5,707 nt of DNA. Origin: Lysobacteraceae bacterium (GTDB lineage Bacteria; Pseudomonadota; Gammaproteobacteria; Xanthomonadales; Xanthomonadaceae). Where the stretch lies: positions 1 through 5,707 of the forward strand of contig JAGNNB010000220.1 in assembly GCA_017990865.1 (NCBI GenBank). The letters run 5' to 3'. The notes under the pieces were generated by a model, which was not told the DNA's origin, ran no database searches, and worked only from the letters and a program-made list of their open reading frames with translations. The number at the start of each line of letters is the position of its first letter. Positions within the stretch are counted from its first letter, which is position 1. The translations under genes and the position numbers were made by a program. Below, in pieces: positions 1-5,707 of this stretch.

Positions 1-220
1 GCATCTCGGCGTACAACTGCGCGGCCACCGCATGCAGCGATTCGGGATCGAAACGCTCGGCCATGCGGTACATGGTGTCGCGCCAGGTCCAGAACGAATC
101 GGAGGCGTGCGTCGCGCGCTCGGCCATGCCCGCCATCGCGCGCTGGAATGCATGCGAATGCAGATTGGCGATGCCGGACAGTCGCCAGCGGCCATCGACG
201 GATGCGATCTGGGTGTTCAT
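1..220 (-). CDS. hutF: Formimidoylglutamate deiminase HutF, N-terminal part (runs off left edge)
   Basis: HutF is a cytosolic amidohydrolase that converts N-formimino-L-glutamate to N-formyl-L-glutamate and ammonia, the fourth step of the five-step histidine degradation route. Reading the minus strand from ATG 220-218 gives 73 residues before the window ends. The segment GIANLHSHAFQRAMAGMAE (residues 16-34) is the family's signature around the metal-binding HxH pair (His21 and His23), and DSFWTWRDTMYRMAE (41-55) is the next conserved block. The N-terminus is odd. Only about 20 residues precede the HxH pair, where most HutF proteins I know have roughly 50-60 residues that form part of the small beta domain. 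No ATG, GTG or TTG occurs upstream in frame between 221 and about 330, and the upstream translation does not look like HutF. It is divergent from the CoA-transferase and hutI genes. The family call is secure; the start and completeness are less so. Confidence 0.9.
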   Translation of the reverse strand, partial: MNTQIASVDGRWRLSGIANLHSHAFQRAMAGMAERATHASDSFWTWRDTMYRMAERFDPESLHAVAAQLYAEM

Positions 221-226
221 GCGCGC

Positions 227-232
227 ATTGTC
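227..232 (-). promoter_or_regulatory. Candidate -10 element for hutF
   Basis: On the minus strand the sequence GACAAT lies at 232-227 and matches the TATAAT consensus at four of six positions. A start site 6-7 bases downstream would fall at or next to the A of the hutF ATG (220), so the transcript could be leaderless. In keeping with that, no Shine-Dalgarno sequence is visible before the ATG. No good -35 hexamer is present at the usual spacing, so this is tentative. Confidence 0.25.
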
Positions 233-295
233 GCAGATCGATGCGGCGTGGAGGCTACCGCCGCAGCCCTGCCGAGCGATTGCGATTCGCGCGAT

Positions 296-396
296 TGTAG
301 GAGCGGCGGAAGCCGCGACCTGAAGCCGCGACCGGCAGCCGTCGGATGCGGCCATGGGACGGGCACGGTGCGGTCGCGGCTCCCGCCGCTTCTACA
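296..396. repeat. REP/BIME-like imperfect inverted repeat
   Basis: The left arm at 296-320 begins TGTAGGAGCGGCGG and ends AGCCGCGACC. The right arm at 372-396 begins GGTCGCGGCT and ends GCTTCTACA. The arms pair at 23 of 25 positions around a 51-base spacer. The spacer begins with a second copy of the arm's inner end: GAAGCCGCGACC occurs at 309-320 and again at 322-333. Elements with GTAGGAGCGGC...GCCGCGACC ends are scattered between genes in Lysobacter, Xanthomonas and related genomes, and Pseudomonas has similar ones, so I take this as one copy of a dispersed repeat family. It sits between two divergent genes and is therefore not placed to act as a terminator for either. Copy number and any link to a REP-associated tyrosine transposase cannot be judged here. 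Confidence 0.8.
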
Positions 397-440
397 CGAC
401 GCAGACGCAACCGACACGAGGCCCAATCGCGCGGACCGGC

Positions 441-446
441 TACACT
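441..446 (+). promoter_or_regulatory. Candidate -10 element for the CoA-transferase/hutI operon
   Basis: TACACT at 441-446 resembles the -10 consensus (four of six) within GGCTACACTGCGC. A start near 453 would leave a leader of about 22 bases before the ATG at 475. No convincing -35 box is seen 16-18 bases upstream. This would be the plus-strand partner of the hutF promoter on the far side of the inverted repeat. Confidence 0.3.
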
Positions 447-474
447 GCGCGCTGGCTCCACACCGGGCGCGTCG

Positions 475-1665
475 ATGTCGGCGTTGGCAGGAATCAAAGT
501 GCTGGAATTCTCCCGCGTGCTGGCTGGGCCGTGGTGCGGCATGACCTTGGCCGATCTGGGCGCCGAGGTGATCAAAGTCGAACCGCTGGACGGCGACGAC
601 ACCCGCGGGTACGGGCCGCCGTTTTTCGAGGGCAGCGACGGCGCCGACAGTGGCGAAGCGCGACTGTCGGCCTATTTCGCCAGTTGCAACCGCGGCAAGT
701 CCTCGATCGCGGTGGACCTGCGCCATCCGCGAACGCGTCCGTTGATCGAAGCGCTGGTGCGCGAGGCCGACATCCTGATCGAAAATTTCCGCACCGGCGT
801 GCCCGAAGCCTTGGGTCTAGATGCCGCGCGACTGCACACGCTCAACCCGCGTCTGATCTATTGCGCGATTTCCGGCTACGGCCGCAGCGGCCCCGGCGCG
901 CAGCGCGCGGGCTACGATTTCGTGGTGCAGGCCGAATCCGGCTTGATGTCGATCACCGGCCCCGCCGACGGCGAGCCCAGCAAAGTCGGCGTGGCGACCG
1001 TCGACATCGTCAGCGGCCTCAACGCCACCGTGGCGGTGTTGGCCGCGCTGCACCAGCGCCACCTCACGGGCCGCGGGCAATCCATCGAGATCGCGCTGTT
1101 CGACAGCCAACTGCAGGCGTTGGCGAACGTCGCCGGCAGCGCGCTGTGCACGGGCGAACCCGCGAAACGCTACGGCAACGCGCACCCCAGCATCGTGCCC
1201 TATCAAACCTTCGCCGCCCGCGACGGCCTGTTCGCGCTGGCCTGCGCCAGCGATCGTCTGTGGGCGCGACTGTGCGCGATCGTCGGCTGCGAGGCGTGGA
1301 TCGACGATGCGCGCTGCGCGACCAACGCGGCGCGAGTGACCCATCGCGATTGGCTGATCCCGCAGCTCGCCGCGCGCTTCGCGGACGCGAGCGTCGGCGA
1401 CTGGCTGGCGCGTTTCGAAGCCGCGGGCATTCCCGCCGCGCCGGTGAATAACGCGCGCGACGCGGTGTTCGGCGAACTCGCTACCGCACGCAACCTGCGC
1501 ATCGAGGCCGACGGCATCGCGATGATCGCCAGCCCGCTGCGGATGTCGGATTCGCCGATGGCCGAACCGCAGCGACCGCCGCATCTGGGCGAACACGCCG
1601 ACGCGATCTGCGCCGCGCACGGGTTCGATGCGGATGCCTTGCGAAACGCGGGAGCGATCCGATGA
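475..1665 (+). CDS. Family III CoA-transferase (CaiB/BaiF type)
   Basis: This 396-residue protein is a family III CoA-transferase, a class that moves CoA between carboxylic acids through an aspartyl-CoA thioester intermediate. The N-terminal block [20 protein letters not shown] (residues 4-23) followed by [13 protein letters not shown] (25-37), the [12 protein letters not shown] stretch (104-115) and SGYGRSGP (133-140) are typical. [13 protein letters not shown] (172-184) carries the expected catalytic aspartate, Asp177. The length is usual for the family. I chose ATG 475 because homology begins at once there. A longer in-frame start at 346 lies inside the inverted repeat and adds a 43-residue arginine-rich, non-homologous leader. 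The last codons overlap hutI by four bases (ATGA), so the two are almost certainly co-translated. The substrate cannot be read from the sequence. Formyl-, succinyl-, glutarate- and racemase-type (2-methylacyl-CoA) members are all possible, and no histidine-pathway step is known to need it. Confidence 0.92.
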   Translation: MSALAGIKVLEFSRVLAGPWCGMTLADLGAEVIKVEPLDGDDTRGYGPPFFEGSDGADSGEARLSAYFASCNRGKSSIAVDLRHPRTRPLIEALVREADILIENFRTGVPEALGLDAARLHTLNPRLIYCAISGYGRSGPGAQRAGYDFVVQAESGLMSITGPADGEPSKVGVATVDIVSGLNATVAVLAALHQRHLTGRGQSIEIALFDSQLQALANVAGSALCTGEPAKRYGNAHPSIVPYQTFAARDGLFALACASDRLWARLCAIVGCEAWIDDARCATNAARVTHRDWLIPQLAARFADASVGDWLARFEAAGIPAAPVNNARDAVFGELATARNLRIEADGIAMIASPLRMSDSPMAEPQRPPHLGEHADAICAAHGFDADALRNAGAIR

Positions 1666-2891
1666 CCGCCGCGCGTTGGGACGGCCTGCTGCTCGGCGCG
1701 CATCTCGCCACGCTCGACGGCGAGGGCTACGGCGCCATCGAAGACGGTGCGTTGGCGTGGAAAGACGGCGTGTTGCGCTTCGTCGGCGCGCGCAGCGCAT
1801 TGCCGGGCGCACCCGAAACGCTGGCAAACGCAGTGATCGATGCCGGCGGTGGTTGGGTCACGCCCGGTCTGATCGACTGCCACACGCATCTGGTCTTCGC
1901 CGACGATCGCGCGCACGAATTCGAATTGCGTCTGCAAGGCGCGAGTTACGAAGACATCGCGCGCGCCGGCGGCGGCATTCTCTCCAGCGTGCGCGCGGTG
2001 CGCGCGGCGAGCGAAGACGAGTTGCTTGCGGAAACTCTATTGCGCGCGCAGGCGCTGCTGCGCGACGGCGCGACCACGCTGGAGATCAAATCCGGCTACG
2101 GTCTGGACTTCGAGAACGAGCGCAAACTCTTGCGCGTCGCGCGGCGCGTGGGCGAGACGCTCGGCATCAGCGTGCGCACGACGTATCTCGGCGCGCACGC
2201 GCTACCCCCCGAATTCGCGGGCGACTCCGAAGGCTACATCGACGCGGTGGTCGCCTGGCTGCCGCGTTTGCATGCCGAGGGCTTGGTCGACGCGGTCGAT
2301 GCGTTCTGCGAAGGCATCGGTTTCACCCCGGCGCAAACGCGTCGCGTGTTCGACGCGGCGAAAGCGCTCGGTGTACCGGTGAAACTGCACGCCGATCAAC
2401 TCAGCGATCTCGGCGGCGCGGCGCTGGTCGCCGATTACGGCGGACTGTCCGCCGATCACGTCGAATACACCGCCGACGCCGCCGTGGACGCGATGGCGCG
2501 CGCCGGTACGGTCGCGGTGCTGTTGCCCGGCGCGTTTCATTGCCTGCGCGAGACGAAACGGCCGCCGATCGACGCCTTCCGCGCACGCGGCGTGGCGATG
2601 GCGGTATCCACCGATTGCAACCCGGGCACCTCGCCGCTGCTGTCGCTGCGCCTGGCGATGTCGCTGGCCTGCACGCATTTCCGCTTGACGCCGGAAGAAG
2701 CGCTGCGCGGCGCGACCGTACACGCCGCGCGCGCGCTGGGGCTGCAGGATCGCGGCATACTGCGCGTCGGTCTGCGCGCGGACCTCGCGCTGTGGCGCGT
2801 GCGCCGGCCGGCCGAATTGTGCTACTGGCTGGGCGGCGATCTGTTGCGCGATCTCTACATCGGCGGCGCGCGCGCGCCGCTCTCCTTCTGA
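1662..2891 (+). CDS. hutI: Imidazolonepropionase HutI
   Basis: HutI hydrolyses 4-imidazolone-5-propionate to N-formimino-L-glutamate, the third step of histidine degradation, in the cytosol. The 409 residues match the family's usual length. [15 protein letters not shown] (66-80) holds the metal-binding His74 and His76. [13 protein letters not shown] (102-114) and EIKSGYGLD (141-149) are the family's substrate-pocket blocks. KLHADQLSD (241-249) supplies His243, SADHVEY (263-269) supplies His266, and [10 protein letters not shown] (316-325) supplies Asp318, so all expected metal and active-site positions are present. The C-terminal RADLALW stretch (372-378) closes the beta-sandwich domain usual in amidohydrolases. 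The start is fixed by GGGAG at 1650-1654, seven bases upstream, and by the ATGA overlap with the CoA-transferase. Its product is the substrate of HutF, encoded divergently at the left edge. No HutC-type operator was recognised nearby. Confidence 0.97.
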   Translation: MTAARWDGLLLGAHLATLDGEGYGAIEDGALAWKDGVLRFVGARSALPGAPETLANAVIDAGGGWVTPGLIDCHTHLVFADDRAHEFELRLQGASYEDIARAGGGILSSVRAVRAASEDELLAETLLRAQALLRDGATTLEIKSGYGLDFENERKLLRVARRVGETLGISVRTTYLGAHALPPEFAGDSEGYIDAVVAWLPRLHAEGLVDAVDAFCEGIGFTPAQTRRVFDAAKALGVPVKLHADQLSDLGGAALVADYGGLSADHVEYTADAAVDAMARAGTVAVLLPGAFHCLRETKRPPIDAFRARGVAMAVSTDCNPGTSPLLSLRLAMSLACTHFRLTPEEALRGATVHAARALGLQDRGILRVGLRADLALWRVRRPAELCYWLGGDLLRDLYIGGARAPLSF

Positions 2892-2910
2892 CACGACACA
2901 GGAGCGCTCG

Positions 2911-4194
2911 ATGCGTCCTTCTCCGCTTTCTTTCGCGCTGTCCGCCGGCCTTGCGCTCTCGCTCGCGTCCTCGGCACTCGTCGCCGCCGAGAGCAACGCC
3001 GCCGCACCGACCACCGACGCATCGCTGCGCGCCGCGAATGCGCTCGCGCAGGACGCAGTTATCGTCGACACGCATATCGATGCGCCTACCGCGCTGCTCA
3101 AGCGCTGGGCGGATCTCGGCCAACTGCAGAACGACCGCGAATTCGACTACCCGCGCGCGCGCGCCGGCGGTTTGGACGTGGCGTTCATGTCGATCTACAC
3201 CTCGGCCGGCCAGGACGAAGACGGCAGCGCATGGAAAGTCGCGAATCAAATGATCGACGCGGTGGAAGCGCTGGCGCAGCGACATCCCGATAAATTCGCG
3301 CTGCTGCGATCACCCCGCGATGTGGACCGTCTGCGCGCGCCGCCGAAACGCGGCGGCGAGCCGCGCGTGCTGCTGCCGCTGGGCATGGAAAACGGCGCGC
3401 CCATCGGCGACGACTTGTCGAAACTCAGCGCGTTCTTCGACCGCGGCATCCGCTACATCACGCTCGCGCACAGCGCGAACAATCGCATCGCCGATTCGTC
3501 TTACGCAGCCGAGAAAAAATGGAAAGGCCTCAGCCCGTTCGGCCGCGAAGTCGTCGCAGAAATGAACAGACTGGGCATCATGATCGACGTCTCGCATCTA
3601 TCCGACGACGCGGTGGCGCAATCGGTCGAACTCAGCCGTGCGCCGGTCGTCGCCACGCATTCGGCGCTGCGGCATTTCACCCCGGGCTTCGAGCGTAATC
3701 TCAGCGATGAACTGGCCAAAGCGATCGCCGCGAAAGGCGGTGTGATCCAGATTCCCTTCGGCAATCCCTTCGTCGATCCCGCGTCCGCGGCGCAAACGCA
3801 GGCGTATTTCGCCGCCGCTGCCGAGTTCAACCGCCGCAACGCCGCGCACGCCGCTGCGGGCGAGCCGCTGGAAGACTTCAACACCTTCGACAAACACTGG
3901 GACGACACCCATCCGCCGCTGAAGACCGAGATCGAACGTGTGCTCGAGCAAATCGATTACGGCGTGAAACTGGTCGGGATCGATCACATCGGCATCGGCT
4001 CGGATTTCGATGGGGTCAGCGGTGCGCTGCCCGAGGGTCTCAAGACCGTCGCCGACTTTCCCAAGCTGATCGCAAGCCTGCAGGCGCGCGGTTATCGCGA
4101 TGCGGATATCCGAAAAATTCTCGGCGGCAATCTGCTGCGCGCATGGCGCGAGGCGGAAGCGGTGGCCGAACGCGCGTCCACGACGCAACGATAG
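2911..4194 (+). CDS. Secreted membrane-dipeptidase family (M19) peptidase
   Basis: This 427-residue protein belongs to the M19 (renal dipeptidase) zinc hydrolases, which cleave dipeptides including some with a C-terminal D-residue. Residues 1-26 are a Sec signal peptide: a short basic start, a hydrophobic core and ALVAA before Glu27. There is no lipobox cysteine, so a soluble periplasmic enzyme is likely. The family's binuclear site is complete: His55 and Asp57 in VDTHIDAPT, Glu160 in GMENG, His229 in IDVSHLSD and His250 in ATHSALR. Arg261 and Asp365 (GSDFDG) match the substrate-binding positions, and GGNLLRAW (405-412) is the usual C-terminal motif. The start is supported by AGGAG at 2900-2904, six bases before the ATG. 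The gene lies 19 bases after hutI on the same strand, with no terminator between, so it is probably in the same operon. Feeding peptide-derived amino acids into catabolism is a plausible role, but substrate specificity is unknown. Confidence 0.94.
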   Translation: MRPSPLSFALSAGLALSLASSALVAAESNAAAPTTDASLRAANALAQDAVIVDTHIDAPTALLKRWADLGQLQNDREFDYPRARAGGLDVAFMSIYTSAGQDEDGSAWKVANQMIDAVEALAQRHPDKFALLRSPRDVDRLRAPPKRGGEPRVLLPLGMENGAPIGDDLSKLSAFFDRGIRYITLAHSANNRIADSSYAAEKKWKGLSPFGREVVAEMNRLGIMIDVSHLSDDAVAQSVELSRAPVVATHSALRHFTPGFERNLSDELAKAIAAKGGVIQIPFGNPFVDPASAAQTQAYFAAAAEFNRRNAAHAAAGEPLEDFNTFDKHWDDTHPPLKTEIERVLEQIDYGVKLVGIDHIGIGSDFDGVSGALPEGLKTVADFPKLIASLQARGYRDADIRKILGGNLLRAWREAEAVAERASTTQR

Positions 4195-4248
4195 TCGCAC
4201 CCAACATCGATATCGCCCCTTCCCATACATTTCGCACAAGGACTCCGT

Positions 4249-5181
4249 ATGACCGTCAACCAGAATCAAGACCGCTTCTTCGGCAAACCCGTCGTCGAAT
4301 TTCGCATGGGCCACACCATCGCCGATCCGGCCTCGGTGCGCACGACGGTGTATCGATTGACGCAGGATTACGATTCCGACGAAAGCCAGCACGAATTATT
4401 GGAGGCGTTCCTCACGCAAATCGACACATCGTCGCTCGACGCGTTGGTGATCGGCGCGTGGAGCGAAGCGCACGACGAATCGCCGCAGGAATACCTCGAT
4501 ATGTTGATCGAGCGTCGCGGCGAACTGGGCGCCTTGCGCGCGCTGTTCATCGGGGATATGACCTATGAAGACTGCGAAATCTCCTGGATCATCCAGTGCG
4601 GCGGCTACAACGCCCTGCTCGATGCGTTCCCGATGCTGCAGGTGCTGCGTATCCGCGGCAGCACGCAGCTCGAATTGAAACCTATCGCCCACGAGTTCCT
4701 GGAGGAATTCGCGGTGGAATGCGGCGGCCTGCCGAGCGCGATCGTCGATGCGATCGCGGGTTCGACCTTGCCTGCGCTGCGTCGCTTGGAACTGTGGCTC
4801 GGCGACGACAACTACGGCTTCGACGGCGGCATCGACACCTACGAAAAATTGCTGGCGGCGATCAAACCCGAGCGCTTGGAGTATCTGGGCCTGCGCAACG
4901 CGCAGATCAGCGACGCGCTTGCCGTGCATCTCGCCAAGCAGCCGTGGCTGGGCCAAGTGAAGACGCTCGATCTGTCGATGGGCACCATCGGCGACGAGGG
5001 CGCGCAGGCGTTGTTGGACAGCCCGCATCTCAATGGTCTGCAAACGCTGGATTTGAGTCATCACTACATCGGCGACGATCTGCAGAAGAAATTGAAATCC
5101 CTGCCCTGCCGCGTCGTGCTCGACGACCCGCAGGACGCCGAGGAAACCGACGGCGATCGTTACGTCGAAGTCGCCGAGTAA
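4249..5181 (+). CDS. STM4015-family leucine-rich-repeat protein
   Basis: This 310-residue protein has no signal peptide or membrane segment and is probably cytosolic. I recognise it as the STM4015 family (named after a Salmonella locus) from FIGDMTYEDCEISWIIQ (residues 100-116), FPMLQVLRIRG (127-137), LPALRRLELWLG (174-185) and the HH-containing last repeat. The C-terminal half is leucine-rich repeats of about 25-30 residues: LRRLELWLGDDNYG (177-190), LEYLGLRNAQISD (210-222), VKTLDLSMGTIGDEG (237-251) and LQTLDLSHHYIGDD (264-277). An acidic tail ends in RYVEVAE. AAGGA at 4238-4242, six bases before the ATG, supports the start. A 54-base gap follows the dipeptidase gene and a 45-base gap precedes an STM4014-family gene. 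The repeats suggest a protein-binding scaffold, which is inference; no enzymatic motif is visible. Two 60-base blocks counted by hand (4321-4380 and 4381-4440) are 62% and 53% GC, against 70% at 1321-1380, so composition may differ slightly from the hut genes. Confidence 0.88.
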   Translation: MTVNQNQDRFFGKPVVEFRMGHTIADPASVRTTVYRLTQDYDSDESQHELLEAFLTQIDTSSLDALVIGAWSEAHDESPQEYLDMLIERRGELGALRALFIGDMTYEDCEISWIIQCGGYNALLDAFPMLQVLRIRGSTQLELKPIAHEFLEEFAVECGGLPSAIVDAIAGSTLPALRRLELWLGDDNYGFDGGIDTYEKLLAAIKPERLEYLGLRNAQISDALAVHLAKQPWLGQVKTLDLSMGTIGDEGAQALLDSPHLNGLQTLDLSHHYIGDDLQKKLKSLPCRVVLDDPQDAEETDGDRYVEVAE

Positions 5182-5194
5182 GCGACGTCTGCGG

Positions 5195-5230
5195 ATGCGT
5201 ATCCTCACCCTCGCCGGTGGTCGCGAATGA
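5195..5230 (+). other. Possible 11-codon mini-ORF overlapping the STM4014-family start
   Basis: ATG 5195-5197 opens an 11-residue frame (MRILTLAGGRE) whose TGA (5228-5230) overlaps the ATG at 5227 as ATGA. It has no clear ribosome binding site of its own. The overlap could allow translational coupling to the next gene, but it may well be chance, and no homology can be claimed for so short a peptide. Confidence 0.15.
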
Positions 5231-5707
5231 TCCTGATCGGACAAGCCGACCATCGGCGAACGCGGTACTTACTCGCGGCTGCCGAATCGCGCAGCCCCGG
5301 GCTGGCCGCGGCCGTCGATGTGATCGATTGGAGCGAGGTGTTGCGCGACCCGGACGCCGTCGTCGCGCGTCTGCGCGAGCATGCGCAGGGCGGCGCGAAA
5401 ATCGATTCGCCCGGCGATTCCACGCCGCTGCGCGACGCGCTGATCCGACACGGTTGGCGCTGCGGCGGCGAACGCGGCCCGCCGCCCGCGCCGCTCGCGC
5501 ACGGCGAATTCGCGCACCAGTCGCTGTGGTTCGCCGGCTTCGCCGATCTGCTGCATCGGCTGGAGGCGGCCTCGCCCGACATCGTATGGTTCAACGCGCC
5601 GGACGCGATATTGGCGATGTGCGACAAGCTGGAATGCCAGCGCCGCCTCGACGCGATCGGCACGCACACGCCGGCCTTGTTCGGGCGCGTCGAACGCTAT
5701 GCGGAGT
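5227..5707 (+). CDS. STM4014-family protein, N-terminal part (runs off right edge)
   Basis: The 160 residues visible start with MILIGQADHRRTRYLLAAA, a Rossmann-like first strand and helix. KIDSPGD (58-64) follows, then WFNAPDAILAMCDKLECQRR (121-140) and the tail of that block, GTHTPALFG (145-153). An asparagine-proline-type loop, a DK pair (Asp133, Lys134) and 'L..iGthtPa' is the arrangement seen before the ATP-binding core of ATP-grasp enzymes. The whole pattern fits the STM4014 family as I remember it. The ATP-grasp core itself would lie beyond the window and cannot be checked. ATG 5227 is the first possible start after the in-frame TAA that ends the upstream gene; a weak GGTGG at 5216-5220 sits six bases before it. 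It probably shares a transcript with the STM4015-family gene 45 bases upstream. Whether it ligates anything, and to what, is unknown. Confidence 0.8.
   Translation, partial: MILIGQADHRRTRYLLAAAESRSPGLAAAVDVIDWSEVLRDPDAVVARLREHAQGGAKIDSPGDSTPLRDALIRHGWRCGGERGPPPAPLAHGEFAHQSLWFAGFADLLHRLEAASPDIVWFNAPDAILAMCDKLECQRRLDAIGTHTPALFGRVERYAE

Noticed and set aside
346..474. A 43-residue N-terminal extension of the CoA-transferase from ATG 346
   Set aside because: It begins inside the inverted repeat, is rich in arginine and alanine without family similarity, and family homology starts right after ATG 475.
221..474. A HutC operator in the divergent intergenic region
   Set aside because: I looked for an AT-rich palindrome of the TGTATATACA kind and found none; the only strong symmetry is the GC-rich REP-like repeat.
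817..1937. Long minus-strand frames across the CoA-transferase and the start of hutI
   Set aside because: They have arginine-rich shadow composition, no motifs and no plausible ribosome binding site.
1628..3253. A 541-residue plus-strand frame spanning hutI and the start of the dipeptidase gene
   Set aside because: It is extremely arginine-rich, crosses two well-supported genes in another frame, and is a GC-driven artefact.
4195..4248. A separate promoter or terminator between the dipeptidase and the STM4015-family gene
   Set aside because: TACATT at 4226-4231 is only a four-of-six match with no -35 partner and would leave almost no leader. No GC-rich hairpin with a T run is present.
5182..5226. 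A hairpin formed by GCGAC (5182-5186) and GTCGC (5220-5224)
   Set aside because: A five-base stem around a 33-base loop with no T run is too weak to call a terminator or attenuator.
4396..5253. A 285-residue open frame on the minus strand opposite the STM4015-family gene
   Set aside because: Long antisense frames are expected in GC-rich genes because stops are rare; it has no recognisable motif, while the plus strand matches a known family.
1..5707. CRISPR arrays, tRNA or rRNA genes, insertion sequences and attachment sites
   Set aside because: No regularly spaced direct repeats, tRNA-like cloverleaf, rRNA sequence, transposase frame or flanking target duplication was seen.

Overview
The window is high-GC proteobacterial DNA. 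A family of intergenic inverted repeats with ends like GTAGGAGCGGC...GCCGCGACC, together with a histidine-utilisation locus that uses HutF, suggests a gammaproteobacterium of the Lysobacter/Xanthomonas group (Xanthomonadaceae in the broad sense). This placement is inference from repeat style, codon use and gene content; no rRNA or other phylogenetic marker is present.

Layout. Positions 1-220 (minus strand) hold the N-terminal 73 residues of a formimidoylglutamate deiminase (HutF) that runs off the left edge. Positions 221-474 are a divergent intergenic region carrying a 101-base imperfect inverted repeat of REP/BIME type (25-base arms, 23 of 25 paired) and a weak candidate -10 element on each side. 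A plus-strand run of five genes follows: a family III CoA-transferase (475-1665), imidazolonepropionase HutI (1662-2891, ATGA overlap with the gene before it), a secreted M19 dipeptidase (2911-4194), an STM4015-family leucine-rich-repeat protein (4249-5181), and the first 160 residues of an STM4014-family protein (5227 to the right edge).

How the genes fit together. HutI makes formiminoglutamate from imidazolonepropionate, and HutF deiminates formiminoglutamate to formylglutamate, so the left half covers two successive steps of histidine breakdown. The CoA-transferase is translationally linked to hutI although it has no assigned step in that pathway. The dipeptidase has its own strong ribosome binding site 19 bases after hutI and could supply amino acids from periplasmic peptides.

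The right half is the most interesting part. STM4015 followed by STM4014 is the start of a conserved but, to my knowledge, functionally unassigned gene set, named after Salmonella loci STM4011-STM4015. Its other members are two radical SAM proteins and a sulfatase/phosphatase-fold hydrolase. If the set is complete here, those genes should lie just beyond the right edge.
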